Shown here one piece after another: positions 44,101 to 54,062 of a stretch of 64,000 nt of DNA (position 1 is its first letter; the number at the start of each line of letters is the position of its first letter). The notes beneath the pieces are model-generated. The model was not told where the DNA came from and did not search any database. It saw nothing but the letters and a program-made list of their open reading frames with translations. Source of the stretch: Croceivirga sp. (lineage in GTDB: Bacteria; Bacteroidota; Bacteroidia; Flavobacteriales; Flavobacteriaceae); assembly GCA_028284935.1 (NCBI GenBank), contig JANQQQ010000022.1, forward strand, positions 1 to 64,000, written 5' to 3'. Made by a program: the position numbers and the translations under genes.

Positions 44101-45123
44101 ATGCTGAAACAAAAAATTACACTAAAACATATTGCTAAGGAACTTGATGTCTCCATATCCACTGTTTCCAAGGCCTTAAAGAACAGTGAGGAAATAAGCA
44201 GGGACACCAAGGAAAAGATTCAGGCATTTGCTAAATTATACAATTATAAGCCCAACAATATTGCTATCAGTCTCAAGAATAAGCGAACCAAAAACATAGG
44301 GGTCATTATTCCTGATATTGTTCATCATTTCTTCACAACCGTGGTGAGGGGTATTGAAAACTATGCCAATGCCCAAGGTTACAATGTGATTGTGTGTCTA
44401 TCCGATGAGTCTTTTGACAAAGAGGTCATCAATATGGAAATGCTGGCCAATGGCAGTATTGATGGCTTCATTATGTCTTTATCGGCAGGAACTGAAAAAA
44501 AGAAGGATTTCAACCATTTAAAAGAGGTTACGGAACAGGGCATTCCTATAGTATTGTTTGACCGTGTGACTGATGAAATCAATTGTGATAAAGTATTGAT
44601 TGATGACATGCAAGGGGCCTACAGGGCTACTAAGAAGTTGTTGGATCAAGGAAGGCGAAAAATAGCTTTACTGACCACAGAAGATTTTTTTAGTGTAAGT
44701 AGAAATAGAAATAAAGGGTATGAAAAGGCCCTAAAGGACTTTGGATTGGGCTTGAATGAAGATTTAGTACTCCGCCTTCCCTTCATGGATATCGATGAGC
44801 ATAGCATTTCCAAATTTCTTGATGGCATTCATCCTGATGCCATTCTCAGTGTCAATGAAATCTTTGGGATTTATGGAATGAGGGTAGTACAAAGAAAGGG
44901 ATTACGGGTTCCTGAAGACATTTCCATAATTGGATTCACGGACGGCCTGTTGGCCAAACACGCCAACCCCAGTTTAACTTCAGTTGCCCAGCACGGGGAG
45001 AGAATGGGTGAGATAGCCGCAAAGATGCTCATTGAACGCGTGGAAAGTGAAGATGATGAAGTGGCCTACCGTACCAAAATTTTAGAACCTACTTTAATTG
45101 AACGTGATTCCACAATTAATTAA
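44101..45123 (+). CDS. LacI-family transcriptional regulator
   Basis: A 340-residue regulator with an N-terminal HTH (about 6-50, ITLKHIAKELDVSISTVSKAL and the hinge KPNNIAISLKNKRTKNIGVIIP). A periplasmic-binding-like sensor domain (about 60-338) contains DGFIMSLS, LFDRV and the VPEDISIIGFTDG signature. It probably senses maltose or a related sugar and controls susCD and the enzymes downstream through the operator at 43844-43861. The GH65 gene follows 31 bp after its stop, so it is likely the first gene of the enzyme operon. Confidence 0.93.
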   Translation: MLKQKITLKHIAKELDVSISTVSKALKNSEEISRDTKEKIQAFAKLYNYKPNNIAISLKNKRTKNIGVIIPDIVHHFFTTVVRGIENYANAQGYNVIVCLSDESFDKEVINMEMLANGSIDGFIMSLSAGTEKKKDFNHLKEVTEQGIPIVLFDRVTDEINCDKVLIDDMQGAYRATKKLLDQGRRKIALLTTEDFFSVSRNRNKGYEKALKDFGLGLNEDLVLRLPFMDIDEHSISKFLDGIHPDAILSVNEIFGIYGMRVVQRKGLRVPEDISIIGFTDGLLAKHANPSLTSVAQHGERMGEIAAKMLIERVESEDDEVAYRTKILEPTLIERDSTIN

Positions 45124-45154
45124 GTTTGCCCTTCAGCTTTCCTAGTTTGTTTAT

Positions 45155-47458
45155 ATGAATCAAGAATACATTACACCCAATGCGTGGTCAATAATAGAAG
45201 AAGGTTTTGATCCCGAACTCGTACAGAGTTCAGAAAGTTTATTTAGTCTTGGGAACGGGGCTATGGGCCAACGCGCCAATTTTGAGGAACATTACTCTGG
45301 CGAAACTTTTCAGGGCAGCTACATAGCCGGAGTTTATTATCCGGACAAAACCCGGGTAGGTTGGTGGAAAAATGGCTATCCAGAATATTTTGCCAAAGTA
45401 TTGAATGCCCCCAATTGGATTGGCATCAATATTTCAATCAATAACATACCGTTGGATTTAAATACCTGTAAACAGGTAAAGGACTTCCGCCGTGAACTGA
45501 ATATGAAGGAAGGTTGGTACATGCGAAGTTTCAGGGCAACACTTTCCAATGATATGGAGATTAAGATAAGCACTACCCGCTTTTTAAGCCTGGCATTGGA
45601 TGAAATCGGTTCTATAGAATACCAGATGGAAGTGCTCAATGGCAATGCCGAGGTAATACTTCAGCCCTATTTGGATAGCGGGATTAAAAATCAAGATAGC
45701 AATTGGGACGATAGGTTTTGGAATACTACAAATATTACTTCCAATGGAGACAGGGCTTTTATAGAAGCACATACCATGAAAACCAACTTTGCCACCTGCA
45801 CCTTTATGCAATCGAATGCTAATGTGGCCGGTAAATCAGTAGAAATCCTAAAAGAGGAGCAGTCAGAAACCAAAATTTCTTTCTACTATAAAACTGAACT
45901 TGAAAAAGGGGAGAAAATAACCCTTACAAAACTTGGAGGATACACCACTTCCAGATATCATAATGCCAAGGCGTTGATTCAAGCAGGAAATGATGTCTTG
46001 GACAAAGCTTCCGCTTTAGGCTTTCAAGGCCTTTTGGAGCAACAGAAAAAAGCGTGGTCAGAAATTTGGGAAATGAGTGATATTACCATTGAGGGTGATG
46101 TCAGAGCCCAACAGGGAATACGCTTCAATATCTTTCAGTTGAACCAGACTTATCTTGGGAAAGACTCCCGCCTTAACATTGGACCTAAGGGATTCACCGG
46201 CGAAAAATATGGAGGAAGTACCTATTGGGATACCGAAGCTTACTGCCTACCCTTTTACATGGCCACCAAAAACCAGAACGTAGCTTGGAGCCTTCTGGAG
46301 TACAGGTACAATCATTTGGAAAAGGCCATCGAAAATGCGGCAATGCTTGGCTTTAAGAATGAAGCGGCTTTATACCCTATGGTGACGATGAATGGGGAGG
46401 AGTGCCATAATGAGTGGGAAATAACCTTTGAGGAAATCCATAGAAACGGGGCCATTGCCTTTGCCATTTACAATTACTATCGCTTTACTGGAGACTACAG
46501 TTATATTCCCGAAATGGGACTGGAAGTACTTATAGGTATTGCCCGGTTCTGGCATCAAAGAGCCAATTGGTCATCCAAGAAAGGTAAATATGTGATTCTT
46601 GGAGTTACTGGGCCCAATGAATATGAAAATAACGTCAATAACAATTGGTACACCAATTACCTGGCCAAGTGGTGCATTGAGTATGCCCTAGAACAGATTG
46701 AAAAGGTAAAAGAAGGGTATCCAACGGATTATGACCGTATCGTTGCCCATACCAAAATTACAGATGATGAGTTGGAGCAATGGGACGAAGTTGCGGGTAA
46801 GATGTTTTTTCCAAAATCAAAAAAGCACAACATATATCTTCAACAAGATGGTTTTTTGGACAAGGAGTTGATTACAGCGGAACATTTGGATAAATCACAA
46901 CGCCCTATCAACCAAAAATGGAGTTGGGACCGCATACTTCGTTCGCCATATATCAAACAAGCTGACGTACTTCAGGGATTTTATTTTTTTGAAGATCATT
47001 TCTCCAAGGAGGAATTGGAGCGTCATTTCGATTTCTATGAACCCTTTACGGTACATGAATCTTCACTCTCTCCATGTGTTCATAGCATTCAGGCGGCCAA
47101 ATTGGGAAGGATGGAACAAGCGTACCGGTTGTATCTGAGAACATCCCGATTAGATTTGGATGATTACAATAGGGAAGTGGAGGAAGGGCTCCATATCACT
47201 TCAATGGCAGGTACCTGGATGAGCATTGTGGAAGGTTTTGGAGGAATGCGGGTTTTGGAGGATAAATTGCATTTTTACCCTCAAATTCCAGAACAGTGGG
47301 ATTCCTATTCCTTTAAAGTCAATTTCCGAAATCGTATCATCAAGGTTATTATTGAAAAAGAAAGCGCTAAGTTTCACTTGATCGGAAATGAGGAAATGAC
47401 CATTCGCGTCAACGGCAAGCGTTTAGTTTTGGTGCCTGGTGAAACTGTATCCGCTTAA
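45155..47458 (+). CDS. Maltose phosphorylase-type GH65 enzyme
   Basis: A 767-residue cytosolic GH65 protein without a signal peptide. An N-terminal beta-sandwich domain is followed by an (alpha/alpha)6 barrel with the catalytic acid E489 in VTGPNEYENNVNNNWYTN and the phosphate-binding HESSLSPCVHS loop. It would split maltose with phosphate into glucose and beta-glucose-1-phosphate. GH65 also includes kojibiose and trehalose phosphorylases, and maltose is chosen from the GH13 neighbours. The beta-phosphoglucomutase that normally uses its product is not in the window. Confidence 0.9.
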   Translation: MNQEYITPNAWSIIEEGFDPELVQSSESLFSLGNGAMGQRANFEEHYSGETFQGSYIAGVYYPDKTRVGWWKNGYPEYFAKVLNAPNWIGINISINNIPLDLNTCKQVKDFRRELNMKEGWYMRSFRATLSNDMEIKISTTRFLSLALDEIGSIEYQMEVLNGNAEVILQPYLDSGIKNQDSNWDDRFWNTTNITSNGDRAFIEAHTMKTNFATCTFMQSNANVAGKSVEILKEEQSETKISFYYKTELEKGEKITLTKLGGYTTSRYHNAKALIQAGNDVLDKASALGFQGLLEQQKKAWSEIWEMSDITIEGDVRAQQGIRFNIFQLNQTYLGKDSRLNIGPKGFTGEKYGGSTYWDTEAYCLPFYMATKNQNVAWSLLEYRYNHLEKAIENAAMLGFKNEAALYPMVTMNGEECHNEWEITFEEIHRNGAIAFAIYNYYRFTGDYSYIPEMGLEVLIGIARFWHQRANWSSKKGKYVILGVTGPNEYENNVNNNWYTNYLAKWCIEYALEQIEKVKEGYPTDYDRIVAHTKITDDELEQWDEVAGKMFFPKSKKHNIYLQQDGFLDKELITAEHLDKSQRPINQKWSWDRILRSPYIKQADVLQGFYFFEDHFSKEELERHFDFYEPFTVHESSLSPCVHSIQAAKLGRMEQAYRLYLRTSRLDLDDYNREVEEGLHITSMAGTWMSIVEGFGGMRVLEDKLHFYPQIPEQWDSYSFKVNFRNRIIKVIIEKESAKFHLIGNEEMTIRVNGKRLVLVPGETVSA

Positions 47459-47461
47459 ACT

Positions 47462-49324
47462 ATGGGAAGCATCCGGGCTTTTATCTTTTTTCTATTTCTA
47501 TCCGGTTCACTAGTGTCACAAATAGTGAAGGTGGAACCACCAAACTGGTGGGTGGGGATGAAACATCAAGAAGTTCAATTGTTGATTTATGGTGACTCCA
47601 TTTCACATCTCTCACCAATCATGGACTATAAAGGTGTTACCTTGAAGGAATATTCTTCCGGTGACAACCCAAATTATCTGTTTGTAACCCTTAAAGTTGC
47701 GGAAAACGCACAAGCGGGAAACGTTTCAATAGAACTAAAAAATGGAGCGGAATCCATAACTTCCTTTGACTATAAAATCAAGGAAAGAAGTAGAGAGGCT
47801 AATGATTACATTGGTTTTGATAGCTCGGACGTCATTTATTTGATCACCCCGGACCGGTTTGCAAACGGTGATTCTTCAAACGATATAATTGATGGGCTGT
47901 TGGAAACCGAACTCGATAGAGGACATGATTATAAAAGGCACGGGGGAGACATTCGTGGGATTATTGAACACTTGGATTATGTTGCAGATATGGGCTTTAC
48001 TGCCATTTGGTCAAGTCCATTGCTAATGAATGATATGCCCGAACAATCCTATCACGGTTATGCCATTACGGACTTCTACAAGACCGACCCAAGATTTGGT
48101 ACTTTGAAAGAATACAAAGAGCTGTCCCAAAAAGCTTCGGAGAGGGGTGTCAAATTGATTATGGATCAAGTGGCCAATCATTGTGGCCGAGAACATTGGT
48201 GGATGAAGGATTTGCCTTTTGAGGATTGGGTGAACTACCAAGATAACTTCGAAGGAGGAACATATGTTACAACCAATCACAGAAGAACGGTGAATCAAGA
48301 TGCTTATGCCTCGGACCACGACAAGAAGCTTATGGAAGAAGGATGGTTCGTTCCATCGATGCCTGATTTGAACCAGAAGAATCCATTCATGGCCAAATAT
48401 CTGATTCAAAACAGTATTTGGTGGATTGAAACCTTACAACTGGGAGGCATTAGACAAGATACTTATCCCTATCCCAATAAAAACTTCATGGCAGATTGGG
48501 CAAAGGCCATCATGGAGGAATATCCCAATTTCAATATAGTTGGTGAAGAGTGGAGCTATAACCCCCTTTTGGTGGGATATTGGCAAGACGGTTCAAACAA
48601 TACGGATGGTTATCGCTCTGGTCTTAAGAGTACGATGGATTTCCCATTACAAAAAGCAATGGTAGAAGCATTAAAGGAGCCGGAAAGTTGGGATAAAGGC
48701 CTAATTAAGATTTATGAAGGGCTAGCCAATGATTTCAATTATGCCCAACCAAAATCCATTCTACTCTTTGGTGACAATCATGATATGGATCGGATTTTTA
48801 CGCAGTTAAATGAAGATGAAGTGTTGACAAAAATGGCTCTTGCTTTTATCTTGGTCGCTCCCAGAATTCCCCAGATTTATTATGGGACCGAAATCCTTAT
48901 GGATAATACGGAAAAGCTTGGAGATCACGGATTGATCAGGACGGATTTTCCCGGCGGTTGGAATGGGGATGACAAAAATGGCTTTACCGGGGAAGGCTTG
49001 TCCAAAGAGCAAATAAGAATACGGGAGTATCTTAAAAAGCTCCTTAATTTTAGGAAATCCACTTTTGCGCTGCACCATGGAAATACCAAACATTTCACAC
49101 CTGAAAATGGCACCTATGTCTTGTTTAGATTTGATGAAAGGGAAAAAATAGTTTTGATCTTAAACAAGAATGAAGAATCGTTTGAGCTCAATATGGAACG
49201 ATTTTCGGAAATGGATATCATTGGAAAGCAAGCGGTCAATGTTTTGACCAGTGAAAATTTTAAAGTTTCGGAGGTTTTGGAACTTCCTCCCAGAGAAGCG
49301 ATCTTGCTTCAACTAAAAGAATAG
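47462..49324 (+). CDS. GH13 cyclomaltodextrinase/neopullulanase-like amylase
   Basis: A 620-residue exported enzyme with a signal peptide (GSIRAFIFFLFLSGSLVSQ). An N-terminal cyclomaltodextrinase beta domain (about 22-115) is followed by the GH13 barrel, with nucleophile D333 (GGIRQDTYPYP), acid E362 (VGEEW) and transition-state stabiliser D441 (FGDNHDMDR), and a C-terminal beta domain. It resembles SusA, a periplasmic enzyme cutting imported maltodextrins. It begins 3 bp after the GH65 gene and 1 bp before the next GH13 gene. Confidence 0.92.
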   Translation: MGSIRAFIFFLFLSGSLVSQIVKVEPPNWWVGMKHQEVQLLIYGDSISHLSPIMDYKGVTLKEYSSGDNPNYLFVTLKVAENAQAGNVSIELKNGAESITSFDYKIKERSREANDYIGFDSSDVIYLITPDRFANGDSSNDIIDGLLETELDRGHDYKRHGGDIRGIIEHLDYVADMGFTAIWSSPLLMNDMPEQSYHGYAITDFYKTDPRFGTLKEYKELSQKASERGVKLIMDQVANHCGREHWWMKDLPFEDWVNYQDNFEGGTYVTTNHRRTVNQDAYASDHDKKLMEEGWFVPSMPDLNQKNPFMAKYLIQNSIWWIETLQLGGIRQDTYPYPNKNFMADWAKAIMEEYPNFNIVGEEWSYNPLLVGYWQDGSNNTDGYRSGLKSTMDFPLQKAMVEALKEPESWDKGLIKIYEGLANDFNYAQPKSILLFGDNHDMDRIFTQLNEDEVLTKMALAFILVAPRIPQIYYGTEILMDNTEKLGDHGLIRTDFPGGWNGDDKNGFTGEGLSKEQIRIREYLKKLLNFRKSTFALHHGNTKHFTPENGTYVLFRFDEREKIVLILNKNEESFELNMERFSEMDIIGKQAVNVLTSENFKVSEVLELPPREAILLQLKE

Positions 49325-49325
49325 A

Positions 49326-51209
49326 ATGAAAAAATCAGCATACCTCTTTTTTTGTGTAATCATCATCTCTTTGTCTTGTGTTGATAAAGCGGAAAAAAAA
49401 GTTATGGAACAAACTAAGCCAGTAATGAAGAAAGAACGAAAAGCAGTGGTTTACCAAGTTTTTACCCGCCTGTTTGGGAATACAAAGACCACGAACACGC
49501 CTTGGGGAACCATAGAAGAAAATGGTGTTGGCAAGTTTGATGATTTTGATGACAAAGCACTTTCGGCCTTAAAGGACCTAGGAGTCACGCATATGTGGTA
49601 CACTGGAGTACCGCACCATGCCGTGATCAACGATTATACCAATTACGGCATTTCAGAAGATGACCCGGACGTCGTAAAAGGAAGGGCAGGATCTCCGTAC
49701 GCCGTTAAGGACTATTACAATGTAAATCCTGATTTGGCAAATGACCCAAAAAATCGACTGGAGGAATTCCGGGCACTTGTCCACAGAACCCATCAACATG
49801 GCATGAAGGTCATTATAGATATTGTGCCCAACCATGTAGCTAGAAACTATGAAGGAAGGACCAATCCCAAAGGGGTAGAGGATTTTGGGACCAAGGACAA
49901 TACTTCCGTCGAATATTCGCGAGACAATAGCTTTTATTATATCCCGGGGACGGAATTTAATGTGCCGGAATGGCGGGATGGCTATAGACCTTTGGGTGGA
50001 AATGAGAATCCACTTTCTGATGATAGGTTCAAGGAGGTCCCTGCAAAATGGACGGGAAATGGCTCTCGTTTACCAAAGCCAGATTTTAATGACTGGTATG
50101 AGACGGTAAAAATCAACTATGGGATTCGCCCGGACGGAAGTAAAGACTATGAAGAATTGCCAGAGTCTTATAGCAAGATGGATCACAAGGCCCATTTTGA
50201 GTTTTGGAAGGATAAGGAGTTGCCAGATTCCTGGTATAAATTTCGGGATATTGCTTTGTATTGGCTGGAAATGGGTGTTGATGGTTTTCGGTTCGATATG
50301 GCAGAAATGGTCCCTGTGGAATTTTGGAGTTTTATGAATTCTTGCATCAAAGTAAAGAAACCAGATGCGTTTTTATTGGCCGAGGTTTATAATCCTGGGC
50401 TCTATCGGGAATACATCCATAAAGGAAAAATGGATTACCTCTACGATAAGGTGGAACTTTACGATAGCCTTAAACATATTATGAAAGGTTATGGTTGGAC
50501 CGATCACATTCATACCGTGCAATCCGGCTTACAGGATATTGAGCACCACATGCTCCACTTTCTGGAGAACCATGACGAACAACGTATTGCCAGTCCCGAA
50601 TTTGTAGGGAAAGCAGAAATTGCCAAGCCTGCCATGGTCATATCAGCAACCATAAGTTCTTCACCGACCATGATTTATTTTGGTCAGGAAGTTGGCGAAG
50701 ATGGTTCGGAGGATGCTGGATTCGGAAAACCTTCCAGAACCTCAATTTTTGATTACATTGGAGTGCCGGCACATCAGAGGTGGATGAACAACAAGCGGTT
50801 TGACGGGGGACAATTGACAGAGAATGAAACATCACTCCGCGACTTTTATAAACGCTTACTTAATTTTACCATCAACAGTCCCGCACTGATGGGGGAATAC
50901 CAGGAAACCCATTATTACAATAAGGAACACACGGATACGTATGACCATCGTATTTTTTCCTTTGTTCGATGGTCCAATGATGAGAAACTTATTGTCGTTT
51001 CCAATTTTGATACGGAAAAATCATTCGATATCGATTTTAAACTCCCACCTGAATTAATAGCCACATGGGAATTGGAACCTAAGGGATATTCCCTAAAAGA
51101 ACAACTTTACGGGGAGTTCAATCCTATGCTCAAAGTTGAAAATGAAGTAGGTACCATTCCTATAAAAATAGCTCCCTTGGAGTCCTTTGTTTTCAAATTG
51201 GGGAAATAA
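49326..51209 (+). CDS. GH13 alpha-amylase lipoprotein
   Basis: A 627-residue lipoprotein (lipobox SLSC, C18) with a GH13 barrel: D324 (VDGFRFDMAE), E353 (LLAEVYN) and D417 (FLENHDEQR) are the catalytic triad. Region I is IIDIVPNHVAR. The lipid anchor suggests a surface or periplasmic starch-cleaving role, like SusG, feeding SusC/SusD. It is the last gene of the enzyme operon. The next gene has its own -7 box. Confidence 0.92.
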   Translation: MKKSAYLFFCVIIISLSCVDKAEKKVMEQTKPVMKKERKAVVYQVFTRLFGNTKTTNTPWGTIEENGVGKFDDFDDKALSALKDLGVTHMWYTGVPHHAVINDYTNYGISEDDPDVVKGRAGSPYAVKDYYNVNPDLANDPKNRLEEFRALVHRTHQHGMKVIIDIVPNHVARNYEGRTNPKGVEDFGTKDNTSVEYSRDNSFYYIPGTEFNVPEWRDGYRPLGGNENPLSDDRFKEVPAKWTGNGSRLPKPDFNDWYETVKINYGIRPDGSKDYEELPESYSKMDHKAHFEFWKDKELPDSWYKFRDIALYWLEMGVDGFRFDMAEMVPVEFWSFMNSCIKVKKPDAFLLAEVYNPGLYREYIHKGKMDYLYDKVELYDSLKHIMKGYGWTDHIHTVQSGLQDIEHHMLHFLENHDEQRIASPEFVGKAEIAKPAMVISATISSSPTMIYFGQEVGEDGSEDAGFGKPSRTSIFDYIGVPAHQRWMNNKRFDGGQLTENETSLRDFYKRLLNFTINSPALMGEYQETHYYNKEHTDTYDHRIFSFVRWSNDEKLIVVSNFDTEKSFDIDFKLPPELIATWELEPKGYSLKEQLYGEFNPMLKVENEVGTIPIKIAPLESFVFKLGK

Positions 51210-51251
51210 GTTGTCGAGCTAATTTTTCTGGTCGTAGATTCCTCAAGTTTA

Positions 51252-51259
51252 TATTTTTG
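51252..51259 (+). promoter_or_regulatory. Candidate -7 box for the glycerophosphodiesterase gene
   Basis: TATTTTTG is an exact TAnnTTTG match 23 bp before the ATG at 51283. Confidence 0.4.
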
Positions 51260-51282
51260 TAATTCGATAAAATACTTCACAA

Positions 51283-52029
51283 ATGAGAAAAGTAGGTTTG
51301 TTATGTTTTTTGGCTGTACTAATTATGGGATGTGAAATGCAAGAAAAACCCTTGGTTATAGGGCATAGGGGAGCCATGGGATATGAGACAGAAAATACTT
51401 TGGCTTCAGTGCAAAAAGCATTGGATTTGGGTGTGGATATGATTGAAATTGATGTGTTCAATATCAAAAGTGGTGAAACAGTGGTTTTTCATGATCAACA
51501 ATTAGATCGGCTTAGTAATGCTGCAGGAAATATTGAAGAATATTACGTTACTGATTTGCGTCAGGTGATTTTGGAAGGAGGCCACCGCATTCCGCTATTG
51601 CAGGAAGTTTTGCGATTAATTGATAATAAGGTTGCTTTAAATATTGAATTAAAAGGCGACGATACTGCCAACAGGGTAAATCATATTACAAATGCGTACA
51701 TTGAGGATAGGGGCTGGTCCATGGACAACATTGTCATTTCCAGTTTTAATTGGGATGAACTTCGAAAAATGAGGGAGCTTAACCCTGATATTTCGATTGC
51801 CGTTTTAACTGAGGGAGACCCTTTAGAGGCCATTGAAGTGGCAAAGGAACTAAATGCCATAGCCATAAATCCATGGTACAAGACCTTGAATGCTGATAAT
51901 GTAAGGACAATCCAGGAGCAAGGTTTTAAGGTATTTACTTACACCGTCAATACACCTGAAGATATTGAAATGGTTACGGCCTTTGGTATAGATGGCATTT
52001 TTACGGATTACCCGGACAGAGCGCAATAG
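51283..52029 (+). CDS. Glycerophosphodiester phosphodiesterase lipoprotein
   Basis: A 248-residue lipoprotein (lipobox IMGC, C17) of the GDPD TIM-barrel family. It has the metal and active-site signatures IGHRGAMGYETENTLAS (HR and EN), IEIDVF, FHDQQLDR and NIELKG, and ends in DGIFTDYPDRA. It releases glycerol-3-phosphate from deacylated phospholipids outside the cytoplasm. The following flavoprotein starts on the last base of its stop codon (TAGTG). GlpF and GlpK, convergent nearby, could use the glycerol part. Confidence 0.92.
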   Translation: MRKVGLLCFLAVLIMGCEMQEKPLVIGHRGAMGYETENTLASVQKALDLGVDMIEIDVFNIKSGETVVFHDQQLDRLSNAAGNIEEYYVTDLRQVILEGGHRIPLLQEVLRLIDNKVALNIELKGDDTANRVNHITNAYIEDRGWSMDNIVISSFNWDELRKMRELNPDISIAVLTEGDPLEAIEVAKELNAIAINPWYKTLNADNVRTIQEQGFKVFTYTVNTPEDIEMVTAFGIDGIFTDYPDRAQ

Positions 52030-53303
52030 TGTTTGATGTAATAATTGTTGGAGGTGGAGCGGCAGGATTTTTTGGTGCCATACAAACCGCACGGGCCAAT
52101 TCAAAACTTAAGATTGCCATTTTTGAACGGGGAAAGTCCGTCTTGGGCAAGGTAAAGGTCTCGGGTGGAGGGCGTTGCAATGTAACCCATGCAGTGTTTG
52201 AGCCACTTCCATTGTCAGAACATTATCCAAGGGGACAAAAGGAACTGTTAGGTCCTTTTCACAAGTATGCAGCTGGAGATACCATGCAATTTTTCGAGGA
52301 ACGTGGGGTTCCTTTGAAAATAGAGGATGATGGACGCATTTTTCCAACATCGGATTCTTCCCAATCCATTATTGATTGTTTCTTGGAAGAAACGGAAAAG
52401 TTGGGGATTACTGTTTTAAAAAACAGCTCGGTAAAGAACATCGAGAATTCAACGGAAGTTGAAAATGGATGGCGGGTTACTACAATGAACAAACATTATC
52501 ATTGCAAAAAGCTCCTTGTGACTGCAGGAAGTAACACAAAGGTTTGGGAGCTACTTAAACGTTTGGGCCACGCTATAGTTTCACCGGTGCCCTCTCTTTT
52601 TACGTTCAATTGTATTGATTCAAGAATAAAGGGCTTGCAGGGATTGAGCAAGGTGGGGAAAGTGGACATTATGCCAAAAAAGCAGTATGATTCCCGCATT
52701 GTAATCCAATTAAAAAGCAAAGTGGAAAAGGAGCCTTTGTTTACCCAAGAGGGCCCAATTTTAATAACGCATTGGGGTTTTAGTGGTCCAGCTGTTTTGA
52801 AACTTTCCGCGTGGGCGGCAAAAGAATTACACGATTTCCACTACAATTTTAGAATTCGAATCAATTGGATGCCAGATTATAGTTTAGGAACCATGGTTGG
52901 TTTTTTGACCGAAATAAAGTTTGTGGAAGCTAGGAAAACGGTTTTAAAAGCAAAGGTTTTGGAACTTCCCAGTAGATTATGGGCTCGTTTGGTCGAGGCT
53001 GCCGGAATCCATACAAATCAAAAATGGGCTGATTTGACCAAAGAACAAATACAGGCCTTGGCCAGCCAATTGACCGAAGGGTCTTTTAAAATTGAAGGAA
53101 AAAGCACCTTTAAGGAAGAGTTTGTTACCGCGGGAGGAGTCGATTTGAGTGAAATCAACTTTAAAACTTTTGAAAGCAAAATTTTACCAAACCTCTATTT
53201 GGCGGGAGAGGTTATCAATGTGGATGCCGTTACAGGGGGGTTCAACTTTCAAAACGCCTGGACGGGAGCGTACATCGCTGCGCAAGCGATAGCAAAAAAT
53301 TGA
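52029..53303 (+). CDS. BaiN/HI0933-like NAD(P)/FAD-dependent oxidoreductase
   Basis: A 424-residue flavoprotein with an N-terminal dinucleotide-binding loop (FDVIIVGGGAAGFFGA), the SGGGRCNVTH motif typical of the HI0933 family and a C-terminal FAD-closing motif (VDAVTGGFNFQNAWTGAYIAA). The substrate is unknown. The start codon is GTG, overlapping the preceding stop (TAGTG), and no in-frame ATG precedes the FAD motif. It is convergent with glpF. Confidence 0.9.
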   Translation: MFDVIIVGGGAAGFFGAIQTARANSKLKIAIFERGKSVLGKVKVSGGGRCNVTHAVFEPLPLSEHYPRGQKELLGPFHKYAAGDTMQFFEERGVPLKIEDDGRIFPTSDSSQSIIDCFLEETEKLGITVLKNSSVKNIENSTEVENGWRVTTMNKHYHCKKLLVTAGSNTKVWELLKRLGHAIVSPVPSLFTFNCIDSRIKGLQGLSKVGKVDIMPKKQYDSRIVIQLKSKVEKEPLFTQEGPILITHWGFSGPAVLKLSAWAAKELHDFHYNFRIRINWMPDYSLGTMVGFLTEIKFVEARKTVLKAKVLELPSRLWARLVEAAGIHTNQKWADLTKEQIQALASQLTEGSFKIEGKSTFKEEFVTAGGVDLSEINFKTFESKILPNLYLAGEVINVDAVTGGFNFQNAWTGAYIAAQAIAKN

Positions 53304-53311
53304 TGTATTTA

Positions 53312-54037
53312 CTATAAAAGGTTGGCCAACAAAGCTGCTAAAATACCTCCCATTATTGGACCCACAACAGGTATCCAGGAATAGCCCCAACCATTACTCC
53401 CTTTGTTCTTCATGGGAACCAGCGCATGAACTATCCTTGGCCCCAAATCACGGGCTGGGTTAATGGCATAACCGGTAGTACCGCCAAGGCCTAACCCAAT
53501 AACCCAAACAAGGAAGGCCACCGGTAATGCACCCAAAGAACCCAAACCAATAATGGTGTTGTCAGAGGATAGGGTGGCATCAGTAAAATAAAGTATGGTA
53601 AACAATAATACAAAAGTGCCCGTCATCTCACATAAGAAGTTAATAAGGGTGTTTTTAATGGCAGGGGCAGTACAAAAAACCCCCCTTTTGGTATCACCGT
53701 CCTCTGTTGCTTTAAAATGTTCAAAATGGGTCAACCATACTAAAAAGGCACCTGATATTGCCCCAATAAATTGAGCCAGAACGTATTCGGGAACATCATA
53801 AATTGGGAATTCGCCGGCTAGGGCCAATCCTATGGTCACCGCTGGATTAATATGTGCTCCACTGATGGGACCGGCTACTACGACACCAACATAAACGGCC
53901 AAGGCCCAACCAGTGGTTATTACAATCCATCCGGAGCCTGAGCCATAGGTTTTATTCAAGGATACATTGGCATTGACGCCACATCCCAAAAACATTAATA
54001 AAAAGGTTCCTATAATTTCAGCTATGAAAGGTGTCAT
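53312..54037 (-). CDS. glpF: Glycerol uptake facilitator (aquaglyceroporin)
   Basis: A 241-residue MIP-family channel with six membrane segments and both pore motifs, GAHINPAVTIG and GYAINPARDLGPR. The aspartate after the second NPAR and the small selectivity residues favour glycerol over water. It begins 25 bp after the glpK stop on the same strand, so the two form a glycerol uptake and phosphorylation unit. Confidence 0.92.
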   Translation of the reverse strand: MTPFIAEIIGTFLLMFLGCGVNANVSLNKTYGSGSGWIVITTGWALAVYVGVVVAGPISGAHINPAVTIGLALAGEFPIYDVPEYVLAQFIGAISGAFLVWLTHFEHFKATEDGDTKRGVFCTAPAIKNTLINFLCEMTGTFVLLFTILYFTDATLSSDNTIIGLGSLGALPVAFLVWVIGLGLGGTTGYAINPARDLGPRIVHALVPMKNKGSNGWGYSWIPVVGPIMGGILAALLANLL

Positions 54038-54062
54038 GTTATTTTGGTTAGGGTTGTTTTGC

